From contig NC_061124.1 of NCBI RefSeq assembly GCF_905220365.1, positions 8,620,501 through 8,684,500 of the forward strand: 64,000 nucleotides of DNA, written 5' to 3'. Numbering within the stretch: the stretch's first letter is position 1; each line of letters starts with the position of its first letter. The notes beneath the pieces are model-generated. The model did no database searches and had not been told where the DNA came from. It was given only the letters and a program-made list of their open reading frames with translations. A program made the translations under genes and the position numbers. This document shows, piece after piece, positions 56,201 through 61,157 of this stretch. The DNA is from Vanessa cardui (Eukaryota > Arthropoda > Insecta > Lepidoptera > Nymphalidae).

Positions 56201-58221
56201 TCAAATTGAATTCCTGAGTCGTCGATAGGGTCTTATAATTTGTCATTAACATACTATTATATGAATAGATTCATTTTAAAATAAATGAATGTCAATAATT
56301 TTACTAAACATGCGTCGGTTTAGCTCGATATTTTGTTTAGTTTTTTACAAGTTAAAAATATGTTTAATGGGTCATAATCTCATAGATTTGTATCTATACA
56401 AATAATTGATTCAATTGATTAAAGAGCAGTTTAATAAAACCACAGATTACGTTTATATAATACTTGTTGTCGTCCGCGGCTTCGCTCGTGTATTAAGGGG
56501 TTGGTTTTCATGTTTAAGGCAAAATAAGTAACCTAGTATAAATAAGTAAACGAGTCGAGATGGCCCAGTGGTTAGAACGCATGCATCTCAACCGATGATT
56601 GCGGGTTCAAACCCAGGCAAGCACCGCTGTTTCATGTGCTTAATTTGTCTTTATAATTCATCTCGTGCTCAGCGGTGAAGGAAAACATCGTGAGGAAACT
56701 GCATGTGAAAAAATTCATAGAAACACTGCCACATGTGTATTCCACCAACACACATTGGAACAGCGTGGTGGAATATGTTCCAAAACCTTCTCCTCAAAGG
56801 GAGAGGAGGCCTTTAGCCTAGCAGTGGGAATTTACAGGCTATTGTTGTTGAATAAACCTATAAACCTTGCGAGTTCAAGTTTGCTTCACACCAAATTTCA
56901 TCAAAATCAGTTCAGTGGTCTGGTAGTGGTAGATCGACAGACAGTTTCTTTCAAATTTATAATATTATACTATAGATTATTAACAACTGAAGCTGAATTA
57001 ACGACTGTACGCGAAATTTATAAAACTTTACCCACGCTCGCACACCGTCAACAATTTACTCGAGGGGTGAATTAAAAACAATAGCATGTGTCCCCCGACA
57101 CAAACTATCACCACACCCCATTTCATTTAAATCGGTTTAGCGCTTTAAGTGTGAAAAGGATACGGATAGAGTTACTTTTGCACTATCGATATCAACACCT
57201 TTCAGTTTTAATGTTTTATTTTATTTAAGTTGGTATATCTTATACAGCCATAAAAGGTAAAAATTACTTGCAAATTTTTTCTCGGAATGCATCGTGTAGA
57301 AGTTATTAGTAGATACGAAAATAATGTGCGAAAATATCGAGGCTATTTAAACACCCCATCCATATATGTACAGTGTACATACAAATAGAGAAATTCAAAC
57401 TATTTCCAACAACAATCAAACACACAATTCATATATTGTTTGGATTCATAAAGACATAAGTATAAATACAATATAAATAATAGTATTTATGTTAGGGTTA
57501 AATGTAGCGTGATTTGAACACATTTATGTAAAACGATAACGATACAGCCCTTTCGAAAGTAATCACTTATTTAGGCAAATTCTTTATCCTGCTGACCTCG
57601 ATTCTTACAGAATATGACGTCACAGTGATACAGCACGCAACGTTGTTATTCTACTTACTTATTTCAAGACAACGTAACCTTGTCGTTTTACATACAACTC
57701 GTATTAAACCGTGTGAGTAGGAAAAAACCAGTTTCATCCACTCCGTGCTCTGAACACTTTATGATTTTCAGAGCTATTTTTATATTGTTTCAAATTAGCT
57801 TCAAACATAACCACATAAATCGAGATTCAGTGTGACAGACGTAGTACTGACATTCTTTACAAAGAAATGTAAATCTTTGTTACATAATTTCGAGTTAGGA
57901 GTTTCGTTTACACCTCTATATTTAATTTATTACGCAAAGATAAAGCTAGTGACAGACAACCTTCATTGGAAACTGATGAATTGCATTTAAAAATAGATAT
58001 TTATCGTACTCACCTTCCTATATATGAGCGAGCAGCAAGCGACCCTGAACTTCATACCCATATGTAGAATAGCCATCATGTAAGGATGTACGACGAAGAC
58101 ATTGAGAGCGGAACACAGTACAACAGCTCCCGCGTAGAGATAAGCTTCAGTTGGCTTCACTGTTTTCTGATCGGGACTGTAGTATTCCACAAGCCATCCG
58201 AGGAATATTGGCTGCGCGATG
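30309..58221 (-). CDS. ABC transporter, ABCC subfamily, MRP4-like (22+ exons)
   Basis: An integral membrane ATP-driven exporter. MRP4-type proteins pump organic anions, nucleotides and conjugates (family knowledge). Reading leftward, 22 exons join in phase to ~1,280 residues: membrane domain 1, a charged linker, NBD1 (Walker A GPVGAGKSS; signature LSGGQRA; Walker B IYLLDDPLSAVD; VLVTHQL), a second linker, membrane domain 2, NBD2 (GRTGAGKSS; FSVGQRQ; LLVLDEATANVD; TIAHRL) and a C-terminal tail. All catalytic motifs are intact. No extra N-terminal TMD0 is visible, consistent with the short MRP4 architecture. The first ~100 residues (the N-terminal linker before the first helices) are not found in 58.2-64 kb and probably lie beyond the window. 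The end of the C-terminus is uncertain. One intron uses a GC donor. Confidence 0.93.
30433..30525 (-). CDS. Candidate penultimate or last exon of the ABCC gene
   Basis: It sits behind a strong pyrimidine tract and acceptor (ctgctttTCCaatagCAG) and is in phase 0 with the preceding exon. It reads ELKQINLNIEQTFWQQSIGY and then KFVEILCIEY-stop. If it is spliced internally instead, it feeds the acidic C-terminus at 30309-30382. The ABCC C-terminus is variable, so homology cannot decide. Confidence 0.4.
   Translation of the reverse strand, partial: ELKQINLNIEQTFWQQSIGYKFVEILCIEY
30577..30896. mobile_element. MITE family C copy (~320 bp)
   Basis: Terminal inverted repeats 'gtatgacacaacttagatgt' ... 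'acatctatgttgtgtagtac' with conserved inner 'attcgtaaaaccgattactg' and 'gtgatcggttttacgaa'. No coding capacity. TA at the edges suggests a mariner-type TA target. It is one of five copies, all inside this transporter gene. Confidence 0.85.
30944..31084 (-). CDS. ABCC exon 22: end of NBD2 and C-terminal tail
   Basis: Acceptor ttattag, then VLVMDAGQMVEFDHPHMLLQ, KEGGVLRGMVDQTGRAMAET and LARVALQ. A good donor (CTACAA|GTAAGC) follows. If unspliced, the frame ends five codons later (VSFNT-stop). This is the conserved post-H-loop segment of MRP NBD2. Confidence 0.9.
31098..31526 (+). mobile_element. 5'-truncated non-LTR retrotransposon with poly(A) tail
   Basis: The + strand frame 31215-31457 ends RTAKVWNTLPTSVFPTTYNM, GTFKSRVNRHLLGKRAPS-stop. 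This resembles the conserved C-terminal end of lepidopteran jockey/CR1-like reverse-transcriptase ORFs (W-N-x-L-P, F-K-x-R-V-N). A 3' UTR and an A-run at ~31511-31526 follow. Only the 3' end is present and the element is non-autonomous. It lies antisense in an ABCC intron. Confidence 0.8.
32006..32105 (-). CDS. ABCC exon 21: NBD2 H-loop
   Basis: Acceptor gtttctttcacag -> actually read as tctttcacag; donor GATAAG|GTACAA. Encodes QTDALIQTTIRNKFADCTVL, then TIAHRLHTVMDSDK. The switch histidine (T-I-A-H-R-L) is present. Confidence 0.93.
32177..32471 (-). repeat. tRNA-derived SINE, family A (antisense)
   Basis: Begins with (CAA)n and 'cagcctgtaaattcccactg', ends with the tRNA-like head in reverse ('gggtttgaacccgtaatc' ... 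'gggccatctcgatt'). Near full length. Confidence 0.9.
32597..33006. mobile_element. MITE family C copy bounded by an extra 38-bp inverted repeat
   Basis: The MITE spans 32635-32968 ('gtacgacacaaattagatg' ... 'catctaagttgtgtcgtac'). Outside it, 32597-32634 and 32969-33006 are perfect inverted copies of each other over 38 bp (starting 'gtagataatatgtaagtagc'). Other family-C copies lack this outer repeat. The right arm ends 42 nt from the splice donor of the NBD2 Walker-B exon. Confidence 0.9.
33048..33220 (-). CDS. ABCC exon 20: NBD2 signature and Walker B
   Basis: Acceptor gtgtcgcag, donor CCGCA|GTCAGT. Encodes VELKEAVTELPAGLSSRMSE, GGGNFSVGQRQLVCLARAIV and RRNRLLVLDEATANVDPQ. The signature (F-S-V-G-Q-R-Q) and the Walker-B glutamate (LDEATANVD) are intact. 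Very GC-rich. Confidence 0.95.
33247..33276 (+). repeat. Single 30-bp seed of the 58-bp minisatellite
   Basis: 'agctccaaaatgtcctcagt' followed by 'attcatccat' is identical to the second half of the minisatellite unit at 33503-34310. It is separated from the array by an inserted family-F element. Confidence 0.9.
33354..33487 (+). repeat. Dispersed repeat, non-LTR 3'-tail-like (family F)
   Basis: 'actgagtttcttgccggttc', 'ttctcggtagaatctacttt', 'ccgaaccggtggtagcttca', then 'aaaagcccacttgaataaag' and a 'ttttgatttt' run. The best-preserved sense copy in the window. Confidence 0.75.
33503..34310 (+). repeat. 58-bp minisatellite, 14 tandem copies
   Basis: Units start at 33503 + 58n (n = 0 to 13) and are nearly identical; the last copy diverges after 'aaaatgtccc'. 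Each junction carries the perfect 14-bp palindrome 'ccatcgtacgatgg'. Copies n=6 (33851) and n=11 (34141) share a C-to-T change (tatg for tacg), five units apart, which suggests duplication of multi-unit blocks. Intronic in the ABCC gene. Confidence 0.97.
34570..34582 (+). repeat. Poly-G run
   Basis: An uninterrupted G run of about 13 within the intron just downstream of the NBD2 Q-loop exon (C-run on the transcript strand). It is prone to assembly or slippage error. Confidence 0.8.
34627..34813 (-). CDS. ABCC exon 19: NBD2 Q-loop region
   Basis: Acceptor gttcttccacag (read ttcttccacag), donor GAAGAG|GTTTGC. Encodes RLATIEGEIIIDGRETSTLG, LHELRSQISIIPQEPVLFSG and TMRHNLDPFDEYPDQVLWRA before LEE. 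IIPQEPVLFSGT is the Q-loop. Confidence 0.95.
35005..35290 (-). repeat. Family B element (antisense)
   Basis: 'acttggtggtggggctttgt' to 'gcccatatgctcgaccgcca' and 'acctataccataaaaaaa'. Full length. Confidence 0.88.
35337..35576 (-). CDS. ABCC exon 18: linker and NBD2 Walker A
   Basis: Acceptor ttttattacag, donor GTTTAG|GTAACT. Encodes RIQEYSHIKSEPPLESEPSK, KPPPSWPDMGRLSFNHVYLY, YSPEEPPVLKDLTLEILPKE, KVGIVGRTGAGKSSLINALF. Walker A (G-R-T-G-A-G-K-S-S) is intact. It is preceded by a GC-AG intron. Confidence 0.95.
35658..35775 (-). CDS. ABCC exon 17: end of membrane domain 2 (GC donor)
   Basis: Acceptor gactgtacag, then EEYGGNVGLAITQAMGLTGM, FQWGMRQSTELENQMTSVE. The donor is GAAAG|GCAAGG, a non-canonical GC site. 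No GT gives the right phase, and the join to RIQEYS matches the family (S-V-E-R-x-x-E-Y). Confidence 0.93.
35861..36172 (-). repeat. tRNA-derived SINE, family A (antisense)
   Basis: Complete copy: (CAA)n, 'cagcctgtaaattcccactg', through 'gggtttgagcccgcaatcat' to 'gggccatctcgactc'. Its tail lies ~85 nt upstream (transcript sense) of exon 17. Confidence 0.92.
36260..36363 (-). CDS. ABCC exon 16: membrane helix
   Basis: Acceptor tccttgttatag, donor GTCAAG|GTAAGA. Encodes YLFIASSRAFGFWLDLVCVV, YIAVVTLSFLVFGQ, with W formed across the 5' junction. A hydrophobic helix of membrane domain 2. Confidence 0.93.
36678..36804 (-). CDS. ABCC exon 15: intracellular loop of membrane domain 2
   Basis: Acceptor atttccccacag, donor GCTTG|GTGAGT. 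Encodes RSPVFSHLNASLQGITTIRA, FGAQEALIREFDNHQDLHSS before A-W. R-S-P-V-F-S-H and T-I-R-A are family hallmarks. Confidence 0.94.
37051..37311. mobile_element. MITE family C copy with internal deletion
   Basis: TIRs 'gtacgacacaaattagatg' and 'ctatgttgtgtcatac' flanked by TA. About 260 bp, so ~60-70 bp shorter than the full copies; the inner-left block is missing. Confidence 0.85.
37801..38114. mobile_element. MITE family C copy
   Basis: 'gtacgacacaacttagatgt' ... 'acatctaagctatgtcgtac' with flanking 'tata'. Full-length non-coding copy. Confidence 0.88.
38252..38402 (-). CDS. ABCC exon 14: membrane domain 2 helix pair
   Basis: Acceptor attttacag, donor GTGA|GTGAGT. Encodes IGLSLIGIVVVVAVVNYWLL, VPTVAIGLVFYGLRIFYIAS, SRSIKRLEGV. 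Another GT lies seven bases upstream (G|GTGTGA), but the chosen donor gives the family-like join R-L-E-G-V-T-R-S-P-V-F-S-H. Confidence 0.92.
38498..38777 (+). repeat. Family B element
   Basis: 'atggtataggttggcggacg' to 'gcacaaagccctatcaccaa'. Full length. A second, decayed copy-like stretch follows at 38825-39045. Confidence 0.88.
38825..39045 (-). repeat. Degenerate family B copy
   Basis: 'tagtggtaaggctttttaga', then 'gttgtgttccggtttgaagg' and 'gtaagtgagcta', 'taccatcagatagcccattt'. The order matches antisense family B with many changes. Confidence 0.55.
39120..39346 (-). CDS. ABCC exon 13: membrane domain 2 coupling region
   Basis: Acceptor cgtttttcag, donor TTGCAG|GTCAGT. Encodes MVVALVVVSLLRSFMFFSMA, MRASTRLHNNMFSSITRAPM, RFFHTNPSGRILNRFSKDMG, AVDEVLPSALLDVLQ. 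F-F-x-T-N-P-x-G-R-I-L-N-R-F-S-K-D is a diagnostic MRP motif. A SINE tail ends ~24 nt before the acceptor. Confidence 0.95.
39371..39678 (-). repeat. tRNA-derived SINE, family A, next to a splice acceptor
   Basis: Complete antisense copy. Its (CAA)n end, read as (GTT)n on the transcript, lies only ~24 nt upstream of the acceptor of exon 13. The open frame runs from the SINE through the acceptor into the exon. Confidence 0.92.
39898..40061 (-). CDS. ABCC exon 12: extracellular loop of membrane domain 2
   Basis: Acceptor tttctttaaag, donor TACAA|GTGAGT. Encodes VNQEEDHPRSVIENLDSQNV, TNPLQFSSNFTRSLPENAYF, KSGLTRYQCIYIYT. N-x-S/T sequons (NVT, NFT) fit the glycosylated loop. It is short and AT-rich; it was found because exon 11 and exon 13 phases do not fit without it. 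Confidence 0.92.
40485..40860 (+). repeat. Imperfect tandem triplication, ~115-bp period
   Basis: 'gataacacaacacaacagtg' recurs at ~40527, 40645 (diverged) and 40757, each followed by 'taccgataaagat' and 'ggaatctggtt' blocks. It ends immediately beside the donor of exon 11. The outer two copies resemble each other more than the middle one. Confidence 0.85.
40870..41078 (-). CDS. ABCC exon 11: start of membrane domain 2
   Basis: Acceptor cgtccgtag, donor TTCTG|GTGAGC. Encodes VSSVDNLTATAPPEGAREEA, EMRSAGAVSGRVYGAYLRAS, GHPLLVALMVLVAVLAQLLG, SASDWWTSF. S-D-W-W is conserved in MRP4-like proteins. Strongly GC-rich; the + strand frames over it are shadows. Confidence 0.94.
41220..41449. mobile_element. 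Foldback element, family D (~230 bp)
   Basis: Long inverted repeats: 'aactagctataacggatttg' ... 'caaatccgttatagctagtt', extending inward through 'cccgacgtttcgagcacttt' and its complement. Inner 'cgttcgtggtcacgggtaga'. A shorter relative lies at 44172-44336. No coding capacity. Confidence 0.88.
41505..41735 (+). repeat. Dispersed repeat family G copy
   Basis: 'gtaactctgtctgtctctat', 'ccaaaccgctgaaccgaatt', 'gtgaagcaaatttgaactcc', T-run, 'caaccaaacttctaaaatgc'. Closely related to 42470-42700 in the next intron. Confidence 0.7.
41753..41953 (-). CDS. ABCC exon 10: end of NBD1 and inter-domain linker
   Basis: Acceptor aatcaacag, donor CACTCG|GTAAGC. Encodes IIILKNGSIAAAGDFETLSA, SGLDFATLLARDEQEDDKPN, ADDKTNTDNEDSVLQGSFRK, RQMSIHS. 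The Asp/Glu/Asn-rich linker with R-K-R-Q-M-S looks like a possible basic kinase site (inference). Confidence 0.93.
42214..42407 (-). CDS. ABCC exon 9: NBD1 signature end, Walker B and H-loop
   Basis: Acceptor cgttgcag, donor GACCAG|GTCACA. Encodes GQRARISLARAVYKRADIYL, LDDPLSAVDAHVGRHLFESC, VVGYLRNTTRVLVTHQLQFL, RDVDQ. Signature completion, Walker B (IYLLDD), D-loop (SAVD) and H-loop (VTHQL) are intact. ~70% GC. Confidence 0.96.
42470..42700 (+). repeat. Dispersed repeat family G copy
   Basis: Same order of blocks as 41505-41735 ('gtaactttgtctgtccgttt', 'aaatttggtgtgaagcaaat', T-run, 'aaccaaactcctaaaatgcg'). Confidence 0.7.
42889..43222. mobile_element. MITE family C copy
   Basis: 'gtaagacacaaattagatgt' ... 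'acacctaagttgtgttgtac'. Full-length inner region. TIR ends slightly decayed. Confidence 0.85.
43442..43594 (-). CDS. ABCC exon 8: NBD1 between Q-loop and signature
   Basis: Acceptor tgcttttcag, donor CGGCG|GTAAGC. Encodes GSVRQNILFGQAMDRPRYNA, VVRRCALDRDFSLLPHGDKT, VVGERGVSLSG. R-Q-N-I-L-F-G and V-G-E-R-G-x-x-L-S-G-G are family hallmarks. A SINE starts ~30 nt upstream of its acceptor. Confidence 0.96.
43624..43932 (+). repeat. tRNA-derived SINE, family A, complete
   Basis: Head 'gagtcgagatggcccagtgg', B box 'ggttcaaacccaggcaag', body 'ggtgaaggaaaacatcgtga' and 'ttggaacagcatggtggaat', tail 'tttacaggctg' plus (TTG)n. The head lies ~30 nt from the acceptor of ABCC exon 8. Confidence 0.93.
43955..44078 (-). 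repeat. SINE family H body copy
   Basis: 'cacatacattactctgatcc', 'caatgtaagtagctgaagca', 'aatcagaagtaatgacggta', 'cccagacccaagacaacata'. Same order as at 29935-30060. Confidence 0.75.
44172..44336. mobile_element. Foldback element, family D (short form)
   Basis: Arms 'atttaaataaaactagttat' ... 'taattagttttatttaaat' form a near-perfect ~53-bp inverted repeat that includes 'cggatttgaatcgcgtatat'. Centre 'ctacccgtgaccacgaacgc'. A hairpin-capable relative of 41220-41449. Confidence 0.88.
44414..44556 (-). CDS. ABCC exon 7: NBD1 Walker A and Q-loop
   Basis: Acceptor aactttacag, donor TTGCAG|GTAAAC. Encodes LIAVIGPVGAGKSSLLHVLL, KELPLQSGSVHIGGTISYAS, QEPWLFA. Walker A G-P-V-G-A-G-K-S-S and Q-loop A-S-Q-E-P-W are intact. 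Confidence 0.96.
44850..45025 (+). repeat. Degenerate family B copy
   Basis: 'tatgatataaacaggcgacc', 'gggccacctgatggtaagtg', 'cactatcgcccatagacaat', then decayed. Confidence 0.65.
45070..45482 (+). mobile_element. 5'-truncated RTE-like LINE with (GATGAT)n tail
   Basis: An intact 98-codon + strand frame (45136-45432) encodes LKWQWAGHICRRADGRWSRR, VLEWRPRLGKRNVGRPPTRW, SDDIRKIARRSWMRDAEDRA and ends QQWTAVG-stop. G-H-I-x-R-R and G-R-P-P-x-R-W-x-D-D-I-R are typical of the C-terminal region of RTE/endonuclease-RT type elements in insects. A GAT microsatellite forms the 3' tail. It lies antisense in an ABCC intron and is a 3' end only. Confidence 0.85.
45508..45676 (-). CDS. ABCC exon 6: linker into NBD1
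   Basis: Acceptor ttacttatcag, donor GGCAA|GTAAGT. Encodes DKSNAPLESGEEDDEELATR, VEEDARGVRLKHANAKWIVS, HAENTLTDLSLTVKPGK. A very acidic linker, then the first strands of NBD1. Confidence 0.94.
46398..46646 (-). CDS. ABCC exon 5: linker between membrane domain 1 and NBD1
   Basis: Acceptor attttttcag, donor AGTG|GTGAGT. Encodes GIAQVAEASISIKRLQSFML, YEDTSKPVPGLAEIITSAKR, KGKDSKEKKTDVAPLIKDVP, ETKESLVAQDLGPLVKKDDA, KLS. The Lys/Asp/Glu-rich, disordered-looking insert makes this linker longer than in mammalian MRP4 (from memory of the family). Confidence 0.93.
46864..47066 (-). CDS. ABCC exon 4: membrane domain 1 helices
   Basis: Acceptor gttaattacag, donor CCAAG|GTGAGT. Encodes QEIKQIRATSYIRGVLTSFI, MFTTRICLFCSILAYVLENN, VISAKQVFVVTSFYNILRQT, MTVFFPQ. 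Two helices and a connecting loop. Confidence 0.94.
47113..47463 (+). repeat. SINE family A interrupted by a (TA)n microsatellite
   Basis: The head 'gagctgagatggcccagtgg' and B box are followed by ~57 bp of (TA)n then (TG)n at 47188-47252. The body resumes at 'tgaaggacaacatcatgagg' and ends 'ggctgttac'. The microsatellite grew inside the SINE at the position where 'tgtttcatgtgctt' is expected. Confidence 0.88.
48000..48215 (+). repeat. Degenerate SINE family A copy
   Basis: 'gccttgatagcacagtggac', 'gtaaccgatgattcagagtt', 'catttcatgtgcttaatttg', 'aggctgttactttc'. Heavily decayed. Confidence 0.5.
48634..48917 (-). repeat. Family B element (antisense)
   Basis: 'acttggtggtagggctatgt' to 'gcccatatgctcgtcagcca', 'acctataccataaaaaaa'. 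Full length, ~80 bp from the ABCC exon 3 donor. Confidence 0.88.
48999..49155 (-). CDS. ABCC exon 3: intracellular loop of membrane domain 1
   Basis: Acceptor tttaaacag, donor CAGAAA|GTGAGT. Encodes YLGKRTSVLRLKTALRTDER, VRLMNEILSGIQVIKMYTWE, KPFADLVAKAR. T-D-x-R-x-x-x-M-N-E-I-L-x-G-I-x-V-I-K-M-Y is the classic MRP coupling-loop motif. The longer ATG frame on this strand is a shadow. Confidence 0.95.
49287..49556. repeat. Partial MITE family E copy (right portion)
   Basis: 'tgacgtcactttcctgtatt', 'acaagaaagtgacttcatta', 'cccggccaatcagga', 'gtgacaaacgtttgaaaaaa', ending 'gtcaaatagcctatt'. Closely matches 55138-55411 but the left terminus is missing. Confidence 0.85.
49659..49952 (-). repeat. 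tRNA-derived SINE, family A, with target-site duplication
   Basis: Complete antisense copy. The 12-mer 'aaggggcgctta' occurs just outside both ends (49629-49640 and 49954-49965), which is a retroposition-type target duplication and indicates a comparatively recent insertion. A short AAAG-rich tract lies between the left duplicate and the SINE tail. Confidence 0.93.
50070..50162 (+). repeat. SINE family H body copy
   Basis: 'accgctgttacttctgattt', 'tccataacacaagtgcttta', 'cattgggatcagagtaatgt'. No tRNA head. Followed by a short (GAT)n run at 50231-50248. Confidence 0.7.
51040..51170 (-). repeat. Family F remnant (antisense)
   Basis: 'cattgaattaaataaacagt', 'taccaccggttggaaggaag', 'agaataaccggtaggaaagt', 'cagcagttactctt'. 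Order matches the antisense family-F repeat. Confidence 0.5.
52765..52880 (+). repeat. Family F repeat (sense)
   Basis: 'gtagtaaccactgagtttct', 'tgccggtcttctctttataa', 'tcggaaccggtggtaggttt', ending 'ttttgttttgattt'. Confidence 0.65.
53956..54178 (-). CDS. ABCC exon 2: membrane domain 1 helices and coupling motif
   Basis: Acceptor gtccttag, donor TGCAAG|GTAGGA. Encodes SLRLSKTALGETTVGQVVNL, LSNDVNRFDVAVIFVHYLWI, GPLATVIITFLMWCEINWAA, VVGVGFMLAFIPLQ. T-T-x-G-Q-x-V-N-L-L-S-N-D-V is diagnostic of MRP proteins. Confidence 0.95.
54951..55411. mobile_element. MITE family E, complete copy (~460 bp)
   Basis: Perfect 15-bp terminal inverted repeats 'aataggctatttgac' (54952-54966) and 'gtcaaatagcctatt' (55397-55411) bound an AT-rich non-coding interior. 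The right half matches the partial copy at 49287-49556. No open frame for a transposase. Confidence 0.8.
55764..55905 (-). repeat. Family F repeat (antisense)
   Basis: 'cagtaggcttttacaaccat', 'ttgaatcgttatttaacaat', 'aagtgaagctacctccgttt', 'tctaccgagaagaaccgtca', 'ggaatgtaagtagttatt'. Confidence 0.7.
56552..56850 (+). repeat. tRNA-derived SINE, family A, complete
   Basis: Head 'gagtcgagatggcccagtgg' to tail 'ggaatttacaggctattgtt'. One of the best-preserved copies. Carries an open frame (56665-57075) across its junction that is not a gene. Confidence 0.92.
56860..57185. repeat. Family G repeat pieces
   Basis: 'cgagttcaagtttgcttcac', 'caccaaatttcatcaaaatc', 'agatcgacagacagtttctt' and a second decayed piece at 57110-57180 ('catttcatttaaatcggttt'). 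Confidence 0.5.
58014..58221 (-). CDS. ABCC first exon in window: membrane domain 1 start
   Basis: Acceptor gttttattctag, donor AGGAAG|GTGAGT. Encodes IAQPIFLGWLVEYYSPDQKT, VKPTEAYLYAGAVVLCSALN, VFVVHPYMMAILHMGMKFRV, ACCSLIYRK. Q-P-x-F-L-G-x-L-V-x-Y-Y and G-M-x-x-R-V-A-x-C-x-L-I-Y-R-K are MRP4-like. It enters in phase 2, so at least one earlier exon exists (~100 missing residues). Confidence 0.95.
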
Positions 58222-58778
58222 CTAGAATAAAACTCTAAATTAGTAAAATTGTTCCCATTTATTACAACCAATACTACTCTCATATTTTGGTATGGTTCTA
58301 AGTCTATTCATTAAATACCATTACGACAGTAGAAAAGGATCGTTTCAAAATAAATATTATTTTCAGTTTTTCGAATCCTTTTCATTGCTAGGAAGTTACC
58401 ACACTATATACATTTTTGCCAACAACTTACATACAGTATAATTTTCTACTAACTTGCATTGACAACACAATTGCCAATTATTCAGCATTAGAAATATATA
58501 CTTACTACCTAATAAGAGTAATCACTACATACATACTACAATTGTACGTTTATGACAGCATACTGATTGTACTTGAATTCTCAATCGCAATTGTATTCTA
58601 ATTAAATGAGTATTTTTACGAAATAAAATACGAAAAAAAACATAATTATCTAAGAATTAATCAATTCTTAAACTAAATATCATCATTACCGCAGAATAAA
58701 TACAATTAGCGTGCTGGTCCACAAATGTAACCTTAATTAAATCTAAAATTAGACTACGATCGATCTACCTCGGGATCA

Positions 58779-59066
58779 ATGAACTTCTTACGGAATGAAT
58801 ATATGGTTGACACGATTTCCGTGAAATTCCATGAAACTGATCACTCTAACGCTGCGGTCTCAACTAACAAGACTATTAACTACAATAATTGTTCCTTATT
58901 AATCTCACTTTGTGAGCGTGCTATTTTGCCGCACACGCATAACCTTCCCCTTGAGGTCCAAGAGACGGTTATGCATAAAAAGTTGATTTTCTTGTCCGAA
59001 GTAGCCGATGAACAGACCGAGCATCCGTGGCTGTTGGATACTACGAAAGATATGTTTGATTTATAA
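58779..59066 (+). other. Unexplained 95-codon open frame
   Basis: Opens with MNFLRNEYMVDT; its second half reads CERAILPHTHNLPLEVQETV, MHKKLIFLSEVADEQTEHPW, LLDTTKDMFDL-stop, with coding-like composition in AT-rich DNA. At least two - strand frames are also open over the same segment. No domain recognised. It could be a transposon remnant, a small gene, or chance. An 8-bp inverted repeat (gcataacc/ggttatgc) flanks its middle. Confidence 0.25.
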
Positions 59067-59426
59067 TAATAATTTACGTATATTTATACACTAAAGTATT
59101 CGTTTAAGACAGTGTAATGACTTTTTTGTCGCTGAAGGAACGTATTACGCGTATCCTTTATATGAAGTAGGGGGTAAGTGGGACTCGCCGTTGCCCATAA
59201 TATGAAAAAAAAACGAGGTGCGCTCTACGTTGCTTCCGTGACGTCAGACAGCCATGCCTGCCTAAGGATTACGAATCAATTCTTCAATCGAAGATAACCA
59301 TATTATAATAACGAGGAAAATTGATGCGGAAAGATGAGTTCACGCCTTATCTGTATTTATTTGAAACGCTTAGGAAGTATTCGAGAAACGGCACGTACCT
59401 ACTTGTACAAGTTGGATATGAAATGT

Positions 59427-59562
59427 TGGAAAAGAGTACTAATTTTCGGACCAGGTCATCTCTATAGAATCTACATTCCCAGCCAATGATGGGTTAACGT
59501 TTTAATACAGTTGTGTAAAATGACGATTAAAGTATACGTAGATAAAGTATATTTCGATTTGA
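59427..59562 (+). repeat. Family F repeat (sense, diverged)
   Basis: 'gaaaagagtactaattttcg', 'gtcatctctatagaatctac', 'attcccagccaatgatgggt', 'aaagtatatttcgatttgat'. Confidence 0.55.
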
Positions 59563-61157
59563 TTTGCATAAGGGACATAACACCAATCAACCTTGACTAA
59601 CTAATAAGTAGTTATTTAAGATTTTAGCGGCGCATGTGCGATATATGGAATGATTAATATTCCTTACGATACCTGCGTCTATGAGAAATTTTAATCATTA
59701 AAAGTAAATTGGATCAGTTGGCTATCCGTCCAAACATATATACATAAGGACACAGAGAAGCCCTATCTAGTGGATTAATTTTATTAATCTGCCTGTTCCA
59801 TACATTCTTTAAAAGGTTAATGCCTAGCTTTATTACAATGTAAAGCATGCAATATACACCGGCTACATAAGCCAAGTTGTGATAATCGAACCTGCCATTT
59901 TCGTACTGTCAAATTTTACATACTCCATTGACTTTTTTTTAATTTATAGGAAAAGGCAATCGAATATTAAGTCTGTTTTTAGGACTAGATATTTTTCTGC
60001 TTTATACGGATCTTCGTTTAGACTTTTAGAACGTGCCATCAGCTGAATATATTACGATGAATAAGTTCTAGGAACACGTTACAAAATCTTAGTTGACAAA
60101 ATAATACTAATTTAGCAATTATAATATGCAATAAAGTGAACTATTTCGCTTTGTCGAGAAAAAAATATTTCATAGAAACTTAGGAAAAATTATGAAATTG
60201 TGTACCAATCAAATTTATGACTTTATTTTATTCTATATATGCATGTAATGTTCAAACTATAACTATCAGTACTAATTATTATGTAGATTTATTTTAGGCA
60301 TAGGATTTGATTTTATTTTAGGCTATGAATAAATGAAACCCTCTGAAATTACTATATAATTCTATTTTAAGAATCGAGTAAAGAATAATTTAATATTATA
60401 CTCATATGATTTATCCTTTGATTTCAATCATAAAATCGATAAACAATTTCTATTTTTGAAGATAAATTACCCCCTTGAAGCTAATTAGGAAAATTTAATT
60501 TAAATTTCTGGTCATATACCCTGAGTTGGTTATAATGAAATGGTGTAAGCCTAATGAAATCAGTTCTATTTTTGAATAATATCTATACTATATATTTTTT
60601 TATTTTATATAAATGCAATTGAGCATTTAAGAAATACATCAAATAATTTTAAACTATATCCCGCCTTCCTACGAGTTAAGTTTATTTAGAAATAAATGAT
60701 ATGATATAAATATAATTCGTAACTTATAAATTACAGGAATAAACTATCTACAAGTGAAAACATTTTCAGAATTGAACCATTAGTTCCGAAGATGACATTC
60801 CGGAATTTAACTTCATTATAATTTTAGAACAGAATAGAACTTTATATGAGGTTAAAGGAATTCAGGCATCCGTTTATTTATTCATATTACTTTCGATTCT
60901 TACATTAAGTAGTTGTTAGCCGTTAACAATCTAATCGATACATACTGGTCGTGTGTGTTCCAACAATATATATATAAGTACATAATTATATTGTATTTAT
61001 TATGTATGTGTGTGGACTAACGAATAGCACTATACGAAGTATAAACCCTTTTTATCTAAAAGTCGCCTATCACAAGAATTAGGAGTAGCGTTCTTCCTTC
61101 AAAACAAAATACCTCATAGAATACCCTGGACGTGTAAATCAGTGGAACGTAGTTTTT

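Larger units (their letters stand above)
54179..58013. other. ABCC intron 1 (between exons 1 and 2 of this window)
   Basis: A 3.8-kb AT-rich intron carrying the MITE E, SINE A, and family F and G repeats listed separately. No exon is expected: exon 1 (ends ...LIYRK) and exon 2 (starts SLRLSK) join in phase exactly as in the family. Confidence 0.85.
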
